A DNA stretch of 64,000 nt from Uranotaenia lowii (taxonomy: Eukaryota; Arthropoda; Insecta; Diptera; Culicidae): positions 420,963,245-421,027,244 of the forward strand of contig NC_073692.1 of NCBI RefSeq assembly GCF_029784155.1, given 5' to 3'. Position numbers and translations under genes: made by a program. The notes below the pieces were generated by a model. That model was not told the DNA's origin. It ran no database searches and saw only the letters and a list, made by a program, of their open reading frames with translations. Below are positions 1 through 10,510 of the stretch, one piece after another. Each line of letters starts with the position of its first letter. The first letter of the stretch is position 1.

Positions 1-1316
1 CATAAGTTCAGGGGGCCCTTTATTATAATAGTTCCAAATTTTTTTTTCCACATTTTTATAAGCTTGGCAACCTAGCAAAATCAGGGCATTTTGTTTTGAT
101 TTTACAATCTCCGAACAAATCAAGCAGAATCCAGTGATTGCTAGAAAAAAAAATTCTATATCACAATCACAGTGACCATTACCAAACACCTCAAATTTTC
201 AATTTTTATCGATACTTGTCAACAACATTCGAATCGTTCATAAAACAACTAAAAACAAATTAGATAAAGAAAGCTAAAGAAAACTGAGACTAATTTGAGC
301 TTTCTGTTCGAGCCAGATCATAGTTTACTTTACTTGTCCAATCCATTTTACTTTGAAAACTCAATTTAACGAATTAATCCAGGAAATCTGTGATGCCAAC
401 AATACAGAATATACGTATCACTTTGTTTCACTAATTGAATAAAGGAAAAAATCAAGGATTTACTAGCAAATCAATCATAATTTTTTATATTTCTTCTTTT
501 TGCGCATTTTCAAACACTCTACTTTTAGGTGGGGAATTTCATAAAAAAATGCAATAATTTGGCAAGATTAATTCACTTTAATTTCCAACTAAAATAAAAA
601 TTGTGTTGTAAAAAATTTTACATTTGAAATTTTTGAGCAAGTGTTATAAAAATAATCATGAGTAGTTTTTGAAAGTCTAAAATATGTGCAATAAAAAAAC
701 TGCTGATGAAAAAAAAAATTTCATGTTTTTGTCCGTGATTTTTGTTGAGTAATTCCTGGATATGGATATTATTCATATGGCCCTGCTCAGAGTGGATTTT
801 TTTTTTAAATTCAAGGGTATACCGACGAAGAGAATGTCGGAATTGTGCTTGAGCATTTTCGTGTATTTTTCAACGGTTTTTTTCCCGCTTGTGGGGGTAA
901 TCAACCCGAATTATTTTTTTTTAAATATTTGGAAAACCTTTCTATCCATTTTGAGTGCATTCATAACGTAAGCTCAATAACTAAGCGTCAATAAATCTAA
1001 CTTGAAGGCTTGTTTTTAAACTTTCGAAGCTAGCAAATTTTAAGACCAAATAACACGTAAATAGTAAAACCTTAGAGTTGCTTAAATTACCCTGGATATC
1101 CGAAGTGAAAACATTTTTTTTATCCTTAATTCTTATTTTTAATGATCTCTTTATTCGAGCCGTATCCTTAATTCTGATGCATTAAATTGCTTTGTAAAGG
1201 ATGAGTTAGTTTTTAAGTTCCTTTTAATCATGCCGTTTAAGATATTTGTGAAGAGACCCGTAGTTGATCTGTTGTAGTAATTACCCCGCATTACTGTATG
1301 CTATAAGGCTCGAGGC
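1..1316. other. AT-rich stretch with no recognised feature
   Basis: This stretch is AT-rich with many homopolymer A and T runs. The longest open frame (762-971, plus) is a low-complexity Phe-rich 69-residue peptide without a recognisable domain. I see no gene, repeat or structured RNA here. Confidence 0.6.
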
Positions 1317-2447
1317 TGGGTCATTCGGCCGAAAGTCATGAGTCCGAAAGCCATTCGGCCGAAGGTCATTCGGCCGATGGACGTTAGGCCGAATGGGTTA
1401 TTTGGCCGAATGGGTTATTGGGCCGACGGTTATCCAGCCGAAGGCTGTTAGGCCGAAAGGACGCAAGGCCGAAAGGATGTTCGGCCGAACGGTAACTAGG
1501 TCGAATGGTCATTAGGCCGAAAGGCCATAAGGCCGAATGGTTATTAGGCCAAACGGTCACTTAGCTGAATGATCATAAGGCTGAATCGTCGTAAGGTCGA
1601 ATGGTCATTTGGCCGAATAGTCACTAGGCCGAATGATCGTTAGGCCGAATTATCGTTAGGCCGAATGTATGCCAGGCCGATAAGACATATCAACGCTTGT
1701 TTGCATGTTGGGGCAAATGGCAGTTAGGGCTAATGGTTATTAGGCCGAATGACCATTAGGTCGAAAAGACGATAGGCAAAATGATCGTAAGGCAAAATGG
1801 TCATTAGCCCGAATGGTCACTAGGCCGAATGGTCATTAGGCCGAATGGTCGTATGGCCGAATAGTCCCAAATCTAAATGGTCGAATCCAGCCTTGTATCC
1901 ATTCGGCCTGATGGCTATTCGGCCCAATGACCATTCGGCCTTACGAACATTTGGCCTATCAGCCGAACATCCTTTCGGTCTAACTATCAATCGGCCTTAC
2001 ATGCAATAGGCCTAGCATTAATTCGGCTTAACGACTATTCAGCCTAACAACCATTCGGCCTAGTGGCAATTCGGCCTAACGACCTTTCGGCCAAGCATCC
2101 ATTTGGCCTTACGACCATTCGGCTTTACGACCATTCGGCTTTACGACCATTCGGCCTAATGTCCATTCGGCCTAATGACCATTTGTCCTTATGACCATTC
2201 GGCTTTACGATCATTCGGCCTATCGTCCATTCGGCCTGATGACCATTAGACCAAATGACCATTCGGCCTTACGACCATTCGGCCTATCGTCCATTCGGCC
2301 TGATGACCATTCGGCCTTATAATATTCGGCGAGATAACCTTCGGCCTAATGTCCCATTCGGCCTATTGTCCTATTCGGTCGAACGTCCTTCGGCCTTTTA
2401 ACCCATTCGGCCTAACGACCTTCGGCCTAACATCTTTCGGCCTAACA
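1317..2447. repeat. 16-bp minisatellite arranged as two opposed arms
   Basis: The left arm (about 1317-1880) is built of roughly 16-bp units with consensus GGCCGAATGGTCATTA on the plus strand. The right arm (about 1897-2447) holds the reverse complement, TTCGGCC-type units such as CATTCGGCCTAATGAC. The arms meet near 1880-1895, and each has on the order of 35 diverged units. Any unit of one arm can pair with any unit of the other, so single strands could form very long hairpins in many registers. The right arm runs without a gap into the Penelope-like element. Short open frames inside it are a by-product of the repeat. Confidence 0.88.
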
Positions 2448-2449
2448 CC

Positions 2450-3082
2450 GTGCACCACATCAACAACAGTTTTGATTTTGCTGACGAAATGCGGAGTGTC
2501 GTTCTTCCCCCAGAGACGGTTCTTTTCTCACTGGACGTCGTCTCACTGTTCACGAACGTACCAGTTGATTTCGCTTTGGAATCAATTTCGTTACGTTGGG
2601 ACGATTTAGAACCGCACACAAAAATTCAAAAAGATGATTTCCTGAATTTGTTAAAACTAGTGTTGGAATCTACTTTTTTCCAATATTGTGGGAAGTTTTA
2701 CTCGCAGAAGTTTGGTGTTCCGATGGGCTCCCCATTGAGTCCAGTTGTGTCATCTATCGCTCTGGAACGGATTGAACAGGCAGCACTCGTTGAACTTCAA
2801 ACGAAGGGTATCTCACCGGTGTTCTTCAAGCGGTATGTGGACGACTGCTTAGTTGCTGCAAAGAGTGATGAACAAAACGAAATCGTCCGTACATTCAATG
2901 GGTTTCATCAAAGGCTGCAGTTTACAATCGAACACGAGGTGAATGGTGAAATCAAATTCTTGGATACAATTTTACGCCGAGAAACGAACACGATATCAAC
3001 GGAATGGTTCCCCAAAGATGAGAAAGGTAGATATTTAGATTTTAACTCCGTTAGCCCTTTTTCGCATAAAAAAATACAATAA
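2450..3082 (+). pseudogene. Penelope-like reverse transcriptase fragment
   Basis: The 210 residues match the palm part of a PLE reverse transcriptase, the enzyme that copies element RNA onto chromosomal DNA. Visible motifs are the first catalytic aspartate block FSLDVVSLFTNVPV (about residues 26-39), the GVPMGSPLSPVVSSI block (about 87-101) and the catalytic box RYVDDCL (about 127-133), followed by the FLDTILRR block. The N-terminal fingers domain is missing because the element is 5'-truncated, so the first ATG here is not a native start. The frame ends at a stop at 3080-3082. An indel in the A-rich run just before it shifts the reading into the next frame, which carries the rest of the protein. 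Confidence 0.85.
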
Positions 3083-3834
3083 TCGCATTGGTAGACAGAG
3101 CAATTAGGCTCACTCACACAAGATACAGGGAAAAAACACTCAAGACAGTTAAAAACATTTTAAAAATTAATAACTACCCCTCACATCTTGTAAGAAATGT
3201 AATTAGAGAACGAACACACAAATTATACAATAGCTTAAGCGTGTCCAGTAAGAGCATGAATAATTTTGTAACCATTCCGTACTGTGCTGGTTTGGGAGAA
3301 AAATTGTCCAGATACTTAAAACAATTTGATATCAAAGTCGCTTTTCAGCCAGTAGACAAGGTCAAAAATATGATATTCACAAAAACCAAGGACAAGATTC
3401 CAAAGAACAAAAACATCAATGTTGTTTACGAAATAACATGTGGAGGATGTAGTAAATCATATGTAGGAGAAACGAGCCAGTTTTTAGAAAAACGTTTGAA
3501 GCAACATAAGACAAATGTATCCACAAAACAAATAAGTACAGGTCTAGCACAGCACTGTCTAGAAACTGGTCACATTTTTGATTTTGAAAATACCAAAATA
3601 TTGGAAAGAGTTACTGGATACAATGCTAGAATAACTGCCGAAACATTTTACATAAAATTGAGAGGTGACGATAATGTCGTTAATAGGCAGAGAGACTCGT
3701 TAAATTTTAAGACCGCTTACGACCCCATAATCGCAAAATTGACACAGACACTGACAAACAAATGTAAACGCAAAACAAAACAAACTGTCCAAAATCAAAA
3801 TAGTTCAGACGATGGCCAGTCAATTGAAAGTTAA
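3083..3834 (+). pseudogene. PLE linker and GIY-YIG endonuclease module
   Basis: This is the continuation of the PLE protein in a different frame, separated from the RT by a frameshift near 3070-3080. The first ~100 residues are a basic RT-endonuclease linker. The endonuclease follows: NVVYEITCGGC with the paired cysteines seen in PLE endonucleases, then SKSYVGETSQFLEKRLKQH, which corresponds to the YVG part and the catalytic Arg of GIY-YIG nucleases. A conserved LAQHCLETGHIFDFENTKIL block follows. This enzyme nicks target DNA to prime reverse transcription. The C-terminus is basic and low in complexity. No internal stop interrupts 3088-3834, so only the upstream frameshift and the 5' truncation disable it. 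Confidence 0.85.
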
Positions 3835-3888
3835 AATTAAAAATTTAGATTTAAAGTTTAATGTATAAAAGTAAAATATAATTTTAGT

Positions 3889-3935
3889 GTCCACTGAGGA
3901 GGAGCGAATGCCAGAGTAGCTCGAAACGTATGGAC
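3889..3935 (+). ncRNA. Hammerhead ribozyme motif in the PLE 3' region
   Basis: Stem I is GTCCA (3889-3893) pairing with TGGAC (3931-3935). The core box CTGAGGA is 3894-3900. Stem II is GAGC (3902-3905) pairing with GCTC (3919-3922), leaving G3901 as a bulge. The second core box GAAA is 3923-3926. Stem III is reduced to the self-complementary ACGT (3926-3929), and the cleavage nucleotide would be A3930 after T3929. Very short stem III hammerheads with palindromic ends that can act as dimers are established for Penelope-like elements. The motif is seen directly; activity is not shown, and the bulge in stem II could weaken it. Confidence 0.72.
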
Positions 3936-4129
3936 AACTGGTAAATCTGTTTTATTATTATTAAAACTCACCGAAAAACGTCGATAATTTCGAAGAACAA
4001 ACAATCGCGGTGATAAATCCAAAACTTAAGGGCAAATATGCAACCATATGTCTTGTGCGCTTATCAACTTTGCCCCAAGTACACGTTCTCTCCTATTAAG
4101 GAGGGCGCAGCAGTTGCATAAAAGATGCT

Positions 4130-5410
4130 TTGCAGAATCTTTTTTTATGATATGCCATGAGCATTAGACTGAGTCGATTTGGGTTCATTTTTAAATTTCT
4201 CGAACCCTGGGGTCTTAAAAGCTTCGTTTTGGTCCAAAACTTTTCCATGATTTTTTGCAGAATTTTTAAGTAACGTTTACATGAGTAAATTTGAACCTTT
4301 AGGTTTGTAAGGGAAAATTGAATATTTTGTACTGAAAAATCAACATCACTTTTGTTTCTTCTGTGGAACCGAGCCTGTTTATGGTTGTTGTGCCAATTTA
4401 TAAATTTCTTACAAGAAATTTTCCGTTGAACAACTTTGTCGAATATCATAATTTCGTATCTTTCTTGACAAAAAAGTTATTAGCTCATTAACAGTGTAGT
4501 GACCGAGATATTCCTCTTCGCACGCCACGCTTCCATAGTTCCGCTTTCGGAGCCAAGAAATTCGCGAACCGTCGTCCGTACTCGTCGAATCTGTTTTCTT
4601 AACTGCCGTTTCACGCTCAACATCGCGCATGCCACGACACTCGTATAAAATCAGTTTACCAACACAATCTCAACGCATGCAACAATTTAGCTGTTCCATC
4701 CGCTTTCATTATACATACATACGACCGTATTCTCAGTTTCGACAGCAATCACAAACACGCTTAAGGTACGCTCTCTTTATCTCCTTTGTCAAAGGGTAAC
4801 GACGCGTAACGCTCACTCTTATTTCTATTAGGGCATATTCTAACCGTTCCAACCTACTTCGACTATGGGCTCAATTTATTTAACATTTCTTACTCTGTCC
4901 TGATCCCTACAAACAGGTGTATGTCTTTTGGCATTGATAAACAAGAAATTCAATTGACACTCTGCTGGGTGCTTAGCGAAGTATTACTAGACCACTTTTC
5001 ATGCCATACTTCGTAGGGCACTAGCAGTGGTGTCAATTGAATTCATGGTTTATCAATCCAAAAAGACATACACCAGTTAAACAGCTAATAACTTTTTTGT
5101 CTAAAAAGATACAAAGTTTTGATATTCGAAAAAGTTGTTCAGCGGAAAATTACCTGTAAGAAATTTATAAATTAGCACAACAACCATTAGCAGGCTCGGT
5201 TCCACAAAAGAAACAAAAATGATGTTGATTTTTCAGTACAAAATATTCAATTTTCCCATACAAACCTAAAAATTGAAATTTACTCATGTAAACGTTAATT
5301 AAAAATTCTGCAAAAAGATCATGGATGAGTTTTGGACCAAAACGAAGCTTTTATGACCCCAGGGTTTGAGAAATTCAATAATAACCCCAAATCGACTCAG
5401 TCTAATGAGC
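4130..5410. repeat. Large imperfect inverted repeat (foldback-like)
   Basis: The left arm (about 4140-4493) is the diverged reverse complement of the right arm (about 5083-5410). Both hold the same ordered landmarks: a GACTGAGTCGATTTGGG-type stretch, GGTCCAAAAC, a block around ATTCAATTTTCCC, and TTATAAATTTCTTACA. Between the arms lie about 420 bp of unrelated sequence (4494-4913) and a smaller palindrome (4914-5078) that touches the right arm. This looks like a foldback element or a long-TIR element with a later insertion. The open frame on the minus strand at 4096-4449 is a by-product. Confidence 0.75.
4914..5078. repeat. 165-bp near-palindrome
   Basis: The stretch starting GGTGTATGTCTTTTGGCATT at about 4916 is mirrored by AAAAAGACATACACC ending near 5075. 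The match continues inward through ATTCAATTGACAC on both sides and GCGAAGTATT against ATACTTCGTA, almost to the centre near 4998. It is the size of a small MITE or of an arm pair of a foldback unit, and it sits directly against the right arm of the larger inverted repeat. Confidence 0.75.
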
Positions 5411-5447
5411 ATGAGTATGAAAATTTCGGGTGGAAATGCTATTATTT

Positions 5448-5668
5448 AAACTGAATCAAAGCAATTGAAATATTCCCTTTAATTCAACCACGTCATAAGA
5501 AAAGTTCGGATACCGATATTTCGATAGTACCTTACTATCTTCTTCAGTGAGCATTTTCGAAAACGCTCACTGAAGAAGATCTTAAGTTGCCATCGAAATA
5601 CCGGTATTTTAACTTTTTTTATACCGTGGTATAATTAAAGGGAATCCTTAGATTGCTTTGTTTCAGTA
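5448..5668. repeat. Palindromic dispersed repeat, copy 1
   Basis: Two arms of about 105 bp face each other around position 5555. The outer part reads CTGAATCAAAGCAATTGAAA on the left and is mirrored near 5640-5668. The inner part is TCTTCTTCAGTGAGC mirrored by GCTCACTGAAGAAGA. A single arm of the same family is at 50220-50335, so this is a dispersed family. Each inner arm carries CTGAAGA and GAAA boxes reminiscent of PLE-type hammerheads, but no stem I can be formed. Confidence 0.75.
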
Positions 5669-5669
5669 G

Positions 5670-7975
5670 ATCTATTCTTCAACGAAGGCTCACAAAACAT
5701 AAATATTAGAGTTCTTATTGCTAGTTTAACACTCAGAAAATCTTAAAACGCCTCAAAGTTTTTGTTTAATATGCCAAATCTGTAAAATAAAGGTATTCAG
5801 GAAATTTACTCATGAAAATTCGGAAACTAACAAAGTGAATTTGAAAGTGTTAATATTTATGAGTTGATAACAACAAAAAATAACTTGAGTGAGTTTGTTT
5901 TCTCTGAATATTTTTAAGAACCCCATTTAAGTGACAAAATTTTGTGACTACTAAGCATGTGAAATAAAAAGAAATATTTCAAATAGCTTGAATCGACAAT
6001 TTAATAAAAGTTAAAATCCTTAAATAATAGAGTTTAACATTAAAGTTTGTATAATTTTCTGTGAAAAAACATAATCATTGATATCATGTTGAACACCTCA
6101 AGCAGTGTGGTTAAAATTGAATCTATGGTAAACCAACACCATCGAACTTGAAACTTCCCTCTACTAATTTCAAAATCTCCCTTAGACAAGCCATGCAGAA
6201 TTCTCAACTCCCAAACGGTGGAAACTGCAAACGAAATGGCAACTGTTAAGTGTGCTTGCTAGTACCTACTATAAACAACTAAGGTAATAATCGTTGAACA
6301 ACTCTTTAGAAAGGAAACATTCCACCAGGTGTGTCTATCGATTGTGGAACTGTATAGTTGGTAGATGGTACAAAATAACCACAGAGCAGCATTCAGCCCA
6401 CTTCTGCCTGGTCCAAGGATCCTAATCCTCCTGACCGCAACCAAACGATACCGGGCTGGCTGAACCGATCCGAAGCAATGGACTTGCCTTGGTCAATGAT
6501 GATTACGGTGATGATGATTTAGGAGAATTTCCGCTAAACAGCTCTCGGGTTTGAAGTATCGCTCGAACTAAGCTGTTATTCCAGCTTCCAAGCAAGGCAA
6601 GAGAAGGACAGCGTTGCATGGAGAAGTGTGGCAATTTTCTCAGCCTATACACGAAGGATGCAAAAGGCGTCCCCAATCGGATTAGAGGAACATCATTGTT
6701 GTTATCGTGTCCTTTTGCCGCTCAGTTAGCCATGTGGCTGAGGACATCTGACCAGGAGGATGATGGCGCCAAGGCCTTTGATGAAAGTTTATTCTGCACT
6801 ATCAAGCAATGGGACAGATATTAGATTCCTCGACCTTTTCCCGAAAGCAAAACCATTGGCATCTATATTTATATCTAGGCGTTGTGCCTACCTTTTTGTG
6901 CGAGGAAGCAGTGTGTTTATGAGCAGTGAAGCTCTTATGGAAAACCCTTCTCAAAGTGTGGCATACCAACAAGTCAAAATGGGATTGGTTGCGGGACTTT
7001 GCGCAAAATGAGCTCTGGGAAAACCTTCTGCAAAACGGGTTTATTGTGGGAAAACGATATTGAAGTGGGAAGCGCAATTCCATAAATTCTACATATAGAC
7101 ATTCTCGGATTCCCCCTCCATAGAACAGAGTTTTAGAATCTCTCTCACGGAACATGAACGGGCAGCGTGCACCGGTAATTCTGACCTGATGACGGTGGCC
7201 TCTGGAATTTCTGGCCGGGGTAAAGCATTTCCTTCCACTTCCGGTCCACACACAGCATGTAATGGGAAACGTTTTACTACCGTGCCTTACTGTCGTTTTG
7301 CTAGAAAGGGCCGAGGAGGAAAGCAGAAGCGGACACTTGATTATATGGTGTCGTAAATTTCAAAACCTCACCGACGACGAATGAACAAACAAAATGGACG
7401 ATCGGACGGTTATTTCCCAGGAAGCGTAAACAAGATGTTTCTGCTTGTTGTGCTTGTTTTGCGCAGAAGGACCTTGGAAGGATTCTGGCTGAATGGTAGG
7501 ACGAAGGTATGTGTCAGGCCAGGCAACGTTTCGTTTGCTTAGCTCACGAAGATACCACTCGACTATCCGCCCACCCAACACAAGGGTATTGATTTTCACT
7601 TTATAATCCTTCCTGGAAATCTCCAGCAATTTTAGAAATTGATACCAGTGTCATACTACGGACTAGCAGAAGGCAAAAATCAGACACAGTGCTCTACTAG
7701 TCTAGATTTTCGTCTGCTAGATGTTTCAAAGTCAGCTAGATGTTTTGGAGAACAAAAAACATGTTTCTGAGGAGGATAAACTTGAAGTTCCTTATAAACC
7801 ATTTCAACTTCAGAACTAGTTTTCAGCTTAACGAAAGATTTGTTGGAAAGGTTTAGTCTCATGTGTTTAATTTTTATCTCAGTTCCAATCAAACTCACTA
7901 GGTCACATTAAATTTCCTAAACTTAAATTAAAGCAAAAGAAATTCGCCCGATATTGATTGTCTGTATTTGAAAGC
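5670..7975. other. No supported gene
   Basis: The sequence is AT-rich with a somewhat more GC-rich part at about 6600-7600. Open frames here reach 149 codons (6802-7251, minus), but none shows a domain, a repeat pattern or a clear family match. I see no structured RNA or transposon end. It may be unique intergenic or intronic sequence. Confidence 0.5.
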
Positions 7976-7979
7976 AAAA

Positions 7980-8130
7980 GGGGAGATAAGGGCATAATGG
8001 CCACCTTAAGAAGGACGCTTATTTAACTACAGAAAACAGCTAAAATATGTGAGTTACATCATTGTTTCGTGTTCGGTGAAAAACGTCGATTACTTCGAAG
8101 TTTAAACAATCGCGGTGATAAAACCAAAAA
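7980..8130 (+). repeat. Dispersed repeat plus solo PLE 3'-end fragment
   Basis: Bases 7980-8075 (GGGAGATAAGGGCATAATGG onward) recur in diverged form at 15724-15830, including the shared TATGTGAGTTACATCA block. Directly after it, 8077-8130 matches the 3' terminal part of the Penelope-like element (about 3967-4020), including AAAAACGTCGAT and ACAATCGCGGTGATAAA. It is therefore a junction of a dispersed unit and a short PLE tail. Confidence 0.6.
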
Positions 8131-8495
8131 TCTTCCATTATATTTTGATGCAAAAAATATAATTTTTCCTCACTAATTTCACCCAAATCAACGAAATTAT
8201 TAGGTTCATAGAATGAAGGAGAACAACAGGTATTTGAATTTCGGGGATTTTCCCAAGCCTTCGAAAATTCGATTTGAACTTTTCATGACAAATATAATTA
8301 AATCTTTGTCGTTGCCGTATGCTCGGAACGATAAAGACAAATTTCTTTGCTGATGGATTCCGATAATATTTTTTCAGAACATTCGTTTGTTGCTTTTGAA
8401 AAATATAAGGATAAGCGGTTCAGAAAAAAAACAACTAAAACGCATCGGATCAAAGCTTTGGAGATATTTGAAGATAGCTCTTGGCCTCTTCATTA

Positions 8496-9717
8496 AGAAA
8501 ATGATAAGGTCAAAATTTGGTCATGGGAAAACGCGTGTAAATCGGTGAAATCGTTTATTTAAAAAATCAGATTAAATTTCTTTTTCAAGTTTAATAAGTA
8601 TAAAATTCAGGAAAAATATTCAGTTAGGCTTCCGCTTTTCCAAATCCGAATTGCCAGGCCTTACGCTTAAACCCTACCATCAGATTTTGTACAGCCACCT
8701 TGTCCACCTTCTTCGCCGCAGAAAGTCAGCTTGCCTTGAACTGCTGCTCGTCCTTAGCAGTTTTTTTGGTCTTCTTTAGGTTCCGCTTGACAATGACCCA
8801 GTATTTCTCAATTGGGCGGAGCTCTGGCGTGTTGGGAGGGTTCTTGTCCTTGGAAATCACCTGAACGTTGTTGGCGGCGTACCACTCCATGGCCTTTTAC
8901 CGTAATGGCAATGCGCCAAATCCGACCAAAAACAGTACGGAACAAAAGTGTTTCTTCAGGAAAGGCAGCAGACGTTTATTCAAACACTCTTTCACGTAAA
9001 TTTCTTTTTTGACAGTCCCGGAAGCTATGAAAATGCTGCTTTTCAAGCCACAGGTACCGATAGCTTGCCAAGCCAGATATTTCTTCGCGAACTTTGACAG
9101 TTTCATGGGCTTGAAAATATTTGCTGCCTTTCCCTTCCTTTTGCCGTATAAAACTCCTGTCCCGGAAGCTGCTTGAAGTCGGCTTTGACGTAGGTTTCGT
9201 CGTCCATTACCACACAGTCAAACTTCGTCAGCATCGTCGTGTACAGCCTCCGGGATCGCGCTTTGGCTATCGTATTTTGTTTATCATCGCGATTTGGAGT
9301 CACTACCTTCTTGTAAGTCGATAGTCAGGCTCGTTTTTTGGTTTTTTGGGCAACTCTCTTTGTCGTCTCAGTGGCTTCCGGTTTCCGATTTCCCCCCGAT
9401 CCAGACTTCCTGGCTGTCGACAAACGTTCCCCAAACACTTTAATTACATTACATTGATTTGGCAACATTTAGCGATTTTGCCAGCTTTGCGTGCGAGTAG
9501 CTCGGATTTTCGCGATGAGCGAACAAAATTTTCATACGCTGCTCTTCTTCCTTGGACGGCGTTTTGACAACTGGAGAGTAAATTCCAAAATCAAAAAAGA
9601 AGCAACATTCTACACACACACAAACCTTCAAAATGAGGGGTGCTCAGGATTTTTAAATGCAAAATTGAAAGAAATACGTCAAGTTGATTTTGACCAAATT
9701 TTTACCGTATCACCCTT
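8496..9717 (-). mobile_element. Mariner-family DNA transposon, ITmD37E-like, decayed
   Basis: The terminal inverted repeats are recognisable: TGATAAGGTCAAAATTTGGT at about 8502-8521 and its counterpart ending ACCGTATCACCC at about 9691-9715. A TA dinucleotide flanks each end (8494-8495 and 9718-9719), as expected for Tc1/mariner integration. The size, about 1.2 kb, fits a full-length element. The transposase reads on the minus strand but is broken by several frameshifts and stops. TIRs starting with a GGGTGATACGG-type sequence and this transposase type are known to me from mosquito ITmD37E mariners. Confidence 0.8.
8640..9631 (-). pseudogene. Mariner transposase, broken
   Basis: Reading the minus strand, an N-terminal helix-turn-helix part comes first (KLAKSLNVAKS near 9460). 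It is followed by the basic PNRDDKQNTIAKARSRRLYT stretch and the first catalytic block VVMDDETYVKADFKQLPGQ (about 9150-9210), which carries a catalytic Asp. The second catalytic block FWSDLAHCHYGK is readable near 8900-8940, but it is split by a one-base deletion in an A run. The third part, NPPNTPELRPIEKYW near 8800-8845, holds the third acidic residue. The protein would cut and paste the element by binding the TIRs. Multiple frame changes and an internal stop in the C-terminal part mean this copy cannot make transposase. Confidence 0.8.
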
Positions 9718-10435
9718 TAATTGGAGGAACCTTTTCATGTTTAAGAGTATAAGAAGAAGAGGGTTTCTTATTACTGTTATCAGAATTGAATATGAATATT
9801 TCCTATCACCGATATTATGAAGGACATCGAATGAATTGGAAATTTTAACATTTTTGGCCGATGTACCGGATTAGGTTCGGCAATCCGTTTTCTTCCGGCT
9901 TAAACGTCGACCGATGACTTACGAATGCTGAAAAAAAAAGAAGAAAAAATATGAATAAAAGAAAATGAAAATAATTTTAGCACTGAAAAGTGCTGATTGA
10001 AAAACGGGTATGAATAAAATAAATAATGCAGAATGCATCCCACAGCAATGATACGATGCTCCGGCGAACGTGTTGACAGCTCAACGGTACAGATGGAAGT
10101 AATTTTTTCGCACTTAATATCTGGGTTTCGGGTGAAATGATGTTAAATTTGTAAAATTATTTTTTTTTTTTTCAATCAAATGTCTAGATCAGAATAAGAA
10201 ATATCTTTTCAAATAATTTGGTTGTAGTAGTATTGAGTAGTTTCAAATAATTTATTGAAGATTTGCCGAAAGTAGTATTGAATCGATACTTCAATTCTGA
10301 TTAATTTTGAATTGTATCAGTAGAATTAATCATTTCTTCAAGCTCATGTGATGGTCATAAGAAAAAAAAACTAGTAATAAATTTTCTTATTTATTATACA
10401 TTATACATTATATATACGTTTAATCATCTTTATTC

Positions 10436-10510
10436 ATTTGAACTCGCGGACATCGACTCAGGAAGCAACTGACTTGCCAACTGAGCTTTATCAGAAGTCC
10501 GATGTTGATT
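10436..10510 (-). mobile_element. tRNA-derived SINE fragment, family A copy 1
   Basis: On the minus strand it carries AAGCTCAGTTGGCAAGTCAG, an A-box-like stretch, then GTTGCTTCCTGAG and a B-box-like GCGAGTTCAAAT. The same order appears at 20600-20682 and 35515-35583. It is too diverged from a cloverleaf, and it lacks a matching acceptor stem, so it is not a tRNA gene. Confidence 0.65.

Larger units (their letters stand above)
2448..4020 (+). mobile_element. Penelope-like element (PLE), 5'-truncated
   Basis: The element holds the C-terminal part of a PLE reverse transcriptase, a GIY-YIG endonuclease module and a 3' non-coding region with a hammerhead ribozyme motif, in the standard PLE order. 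It begins abruptly at about 2448 inside the RT fingers region, directly after the minisatellite. The 3' end is placed near 4020 because the terminal stretch with the TCACCG/CGGTGA inverted repeat (about 3967-4015) recurs alone at 8077-8130. One frameshift lies near 3070-3080. It is an immobile 5'-truncated copy, but its coding sequence is still readable, so it is not very old. Confidence 0.85.

Noticed and set aside
4552..4566. Heat-shock-element-like GAA/TTC/GAA string
   Set aside because: The spacing between the first two half-sites is one base instead of two, so the element is not regular.
4643..4700. TATAAAA word followed by a possible initiator, suggesting a promoter
   Set aside because: No coding frame follows, the initiator spacing is wrong, and the stretch lies inside a repeat-rich region. 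A TATA word alone is not evidence in AT-rich DNA.
5560..5612. Second hammerhead ribozyme in the palindromic repeat
   Set aside because: CTGAAGA and GAAA boxes are present and stem II is possible, but no stem I partner for GCTCA follows. It is at best a decayed relic.
6802..7251. 149-codon minus-strand frame
   Set aside because: No domain, odd composition rich in Arg, His and Cys, and overlap with plus-strand frames. It looks like chance in a GC-richer stretch.
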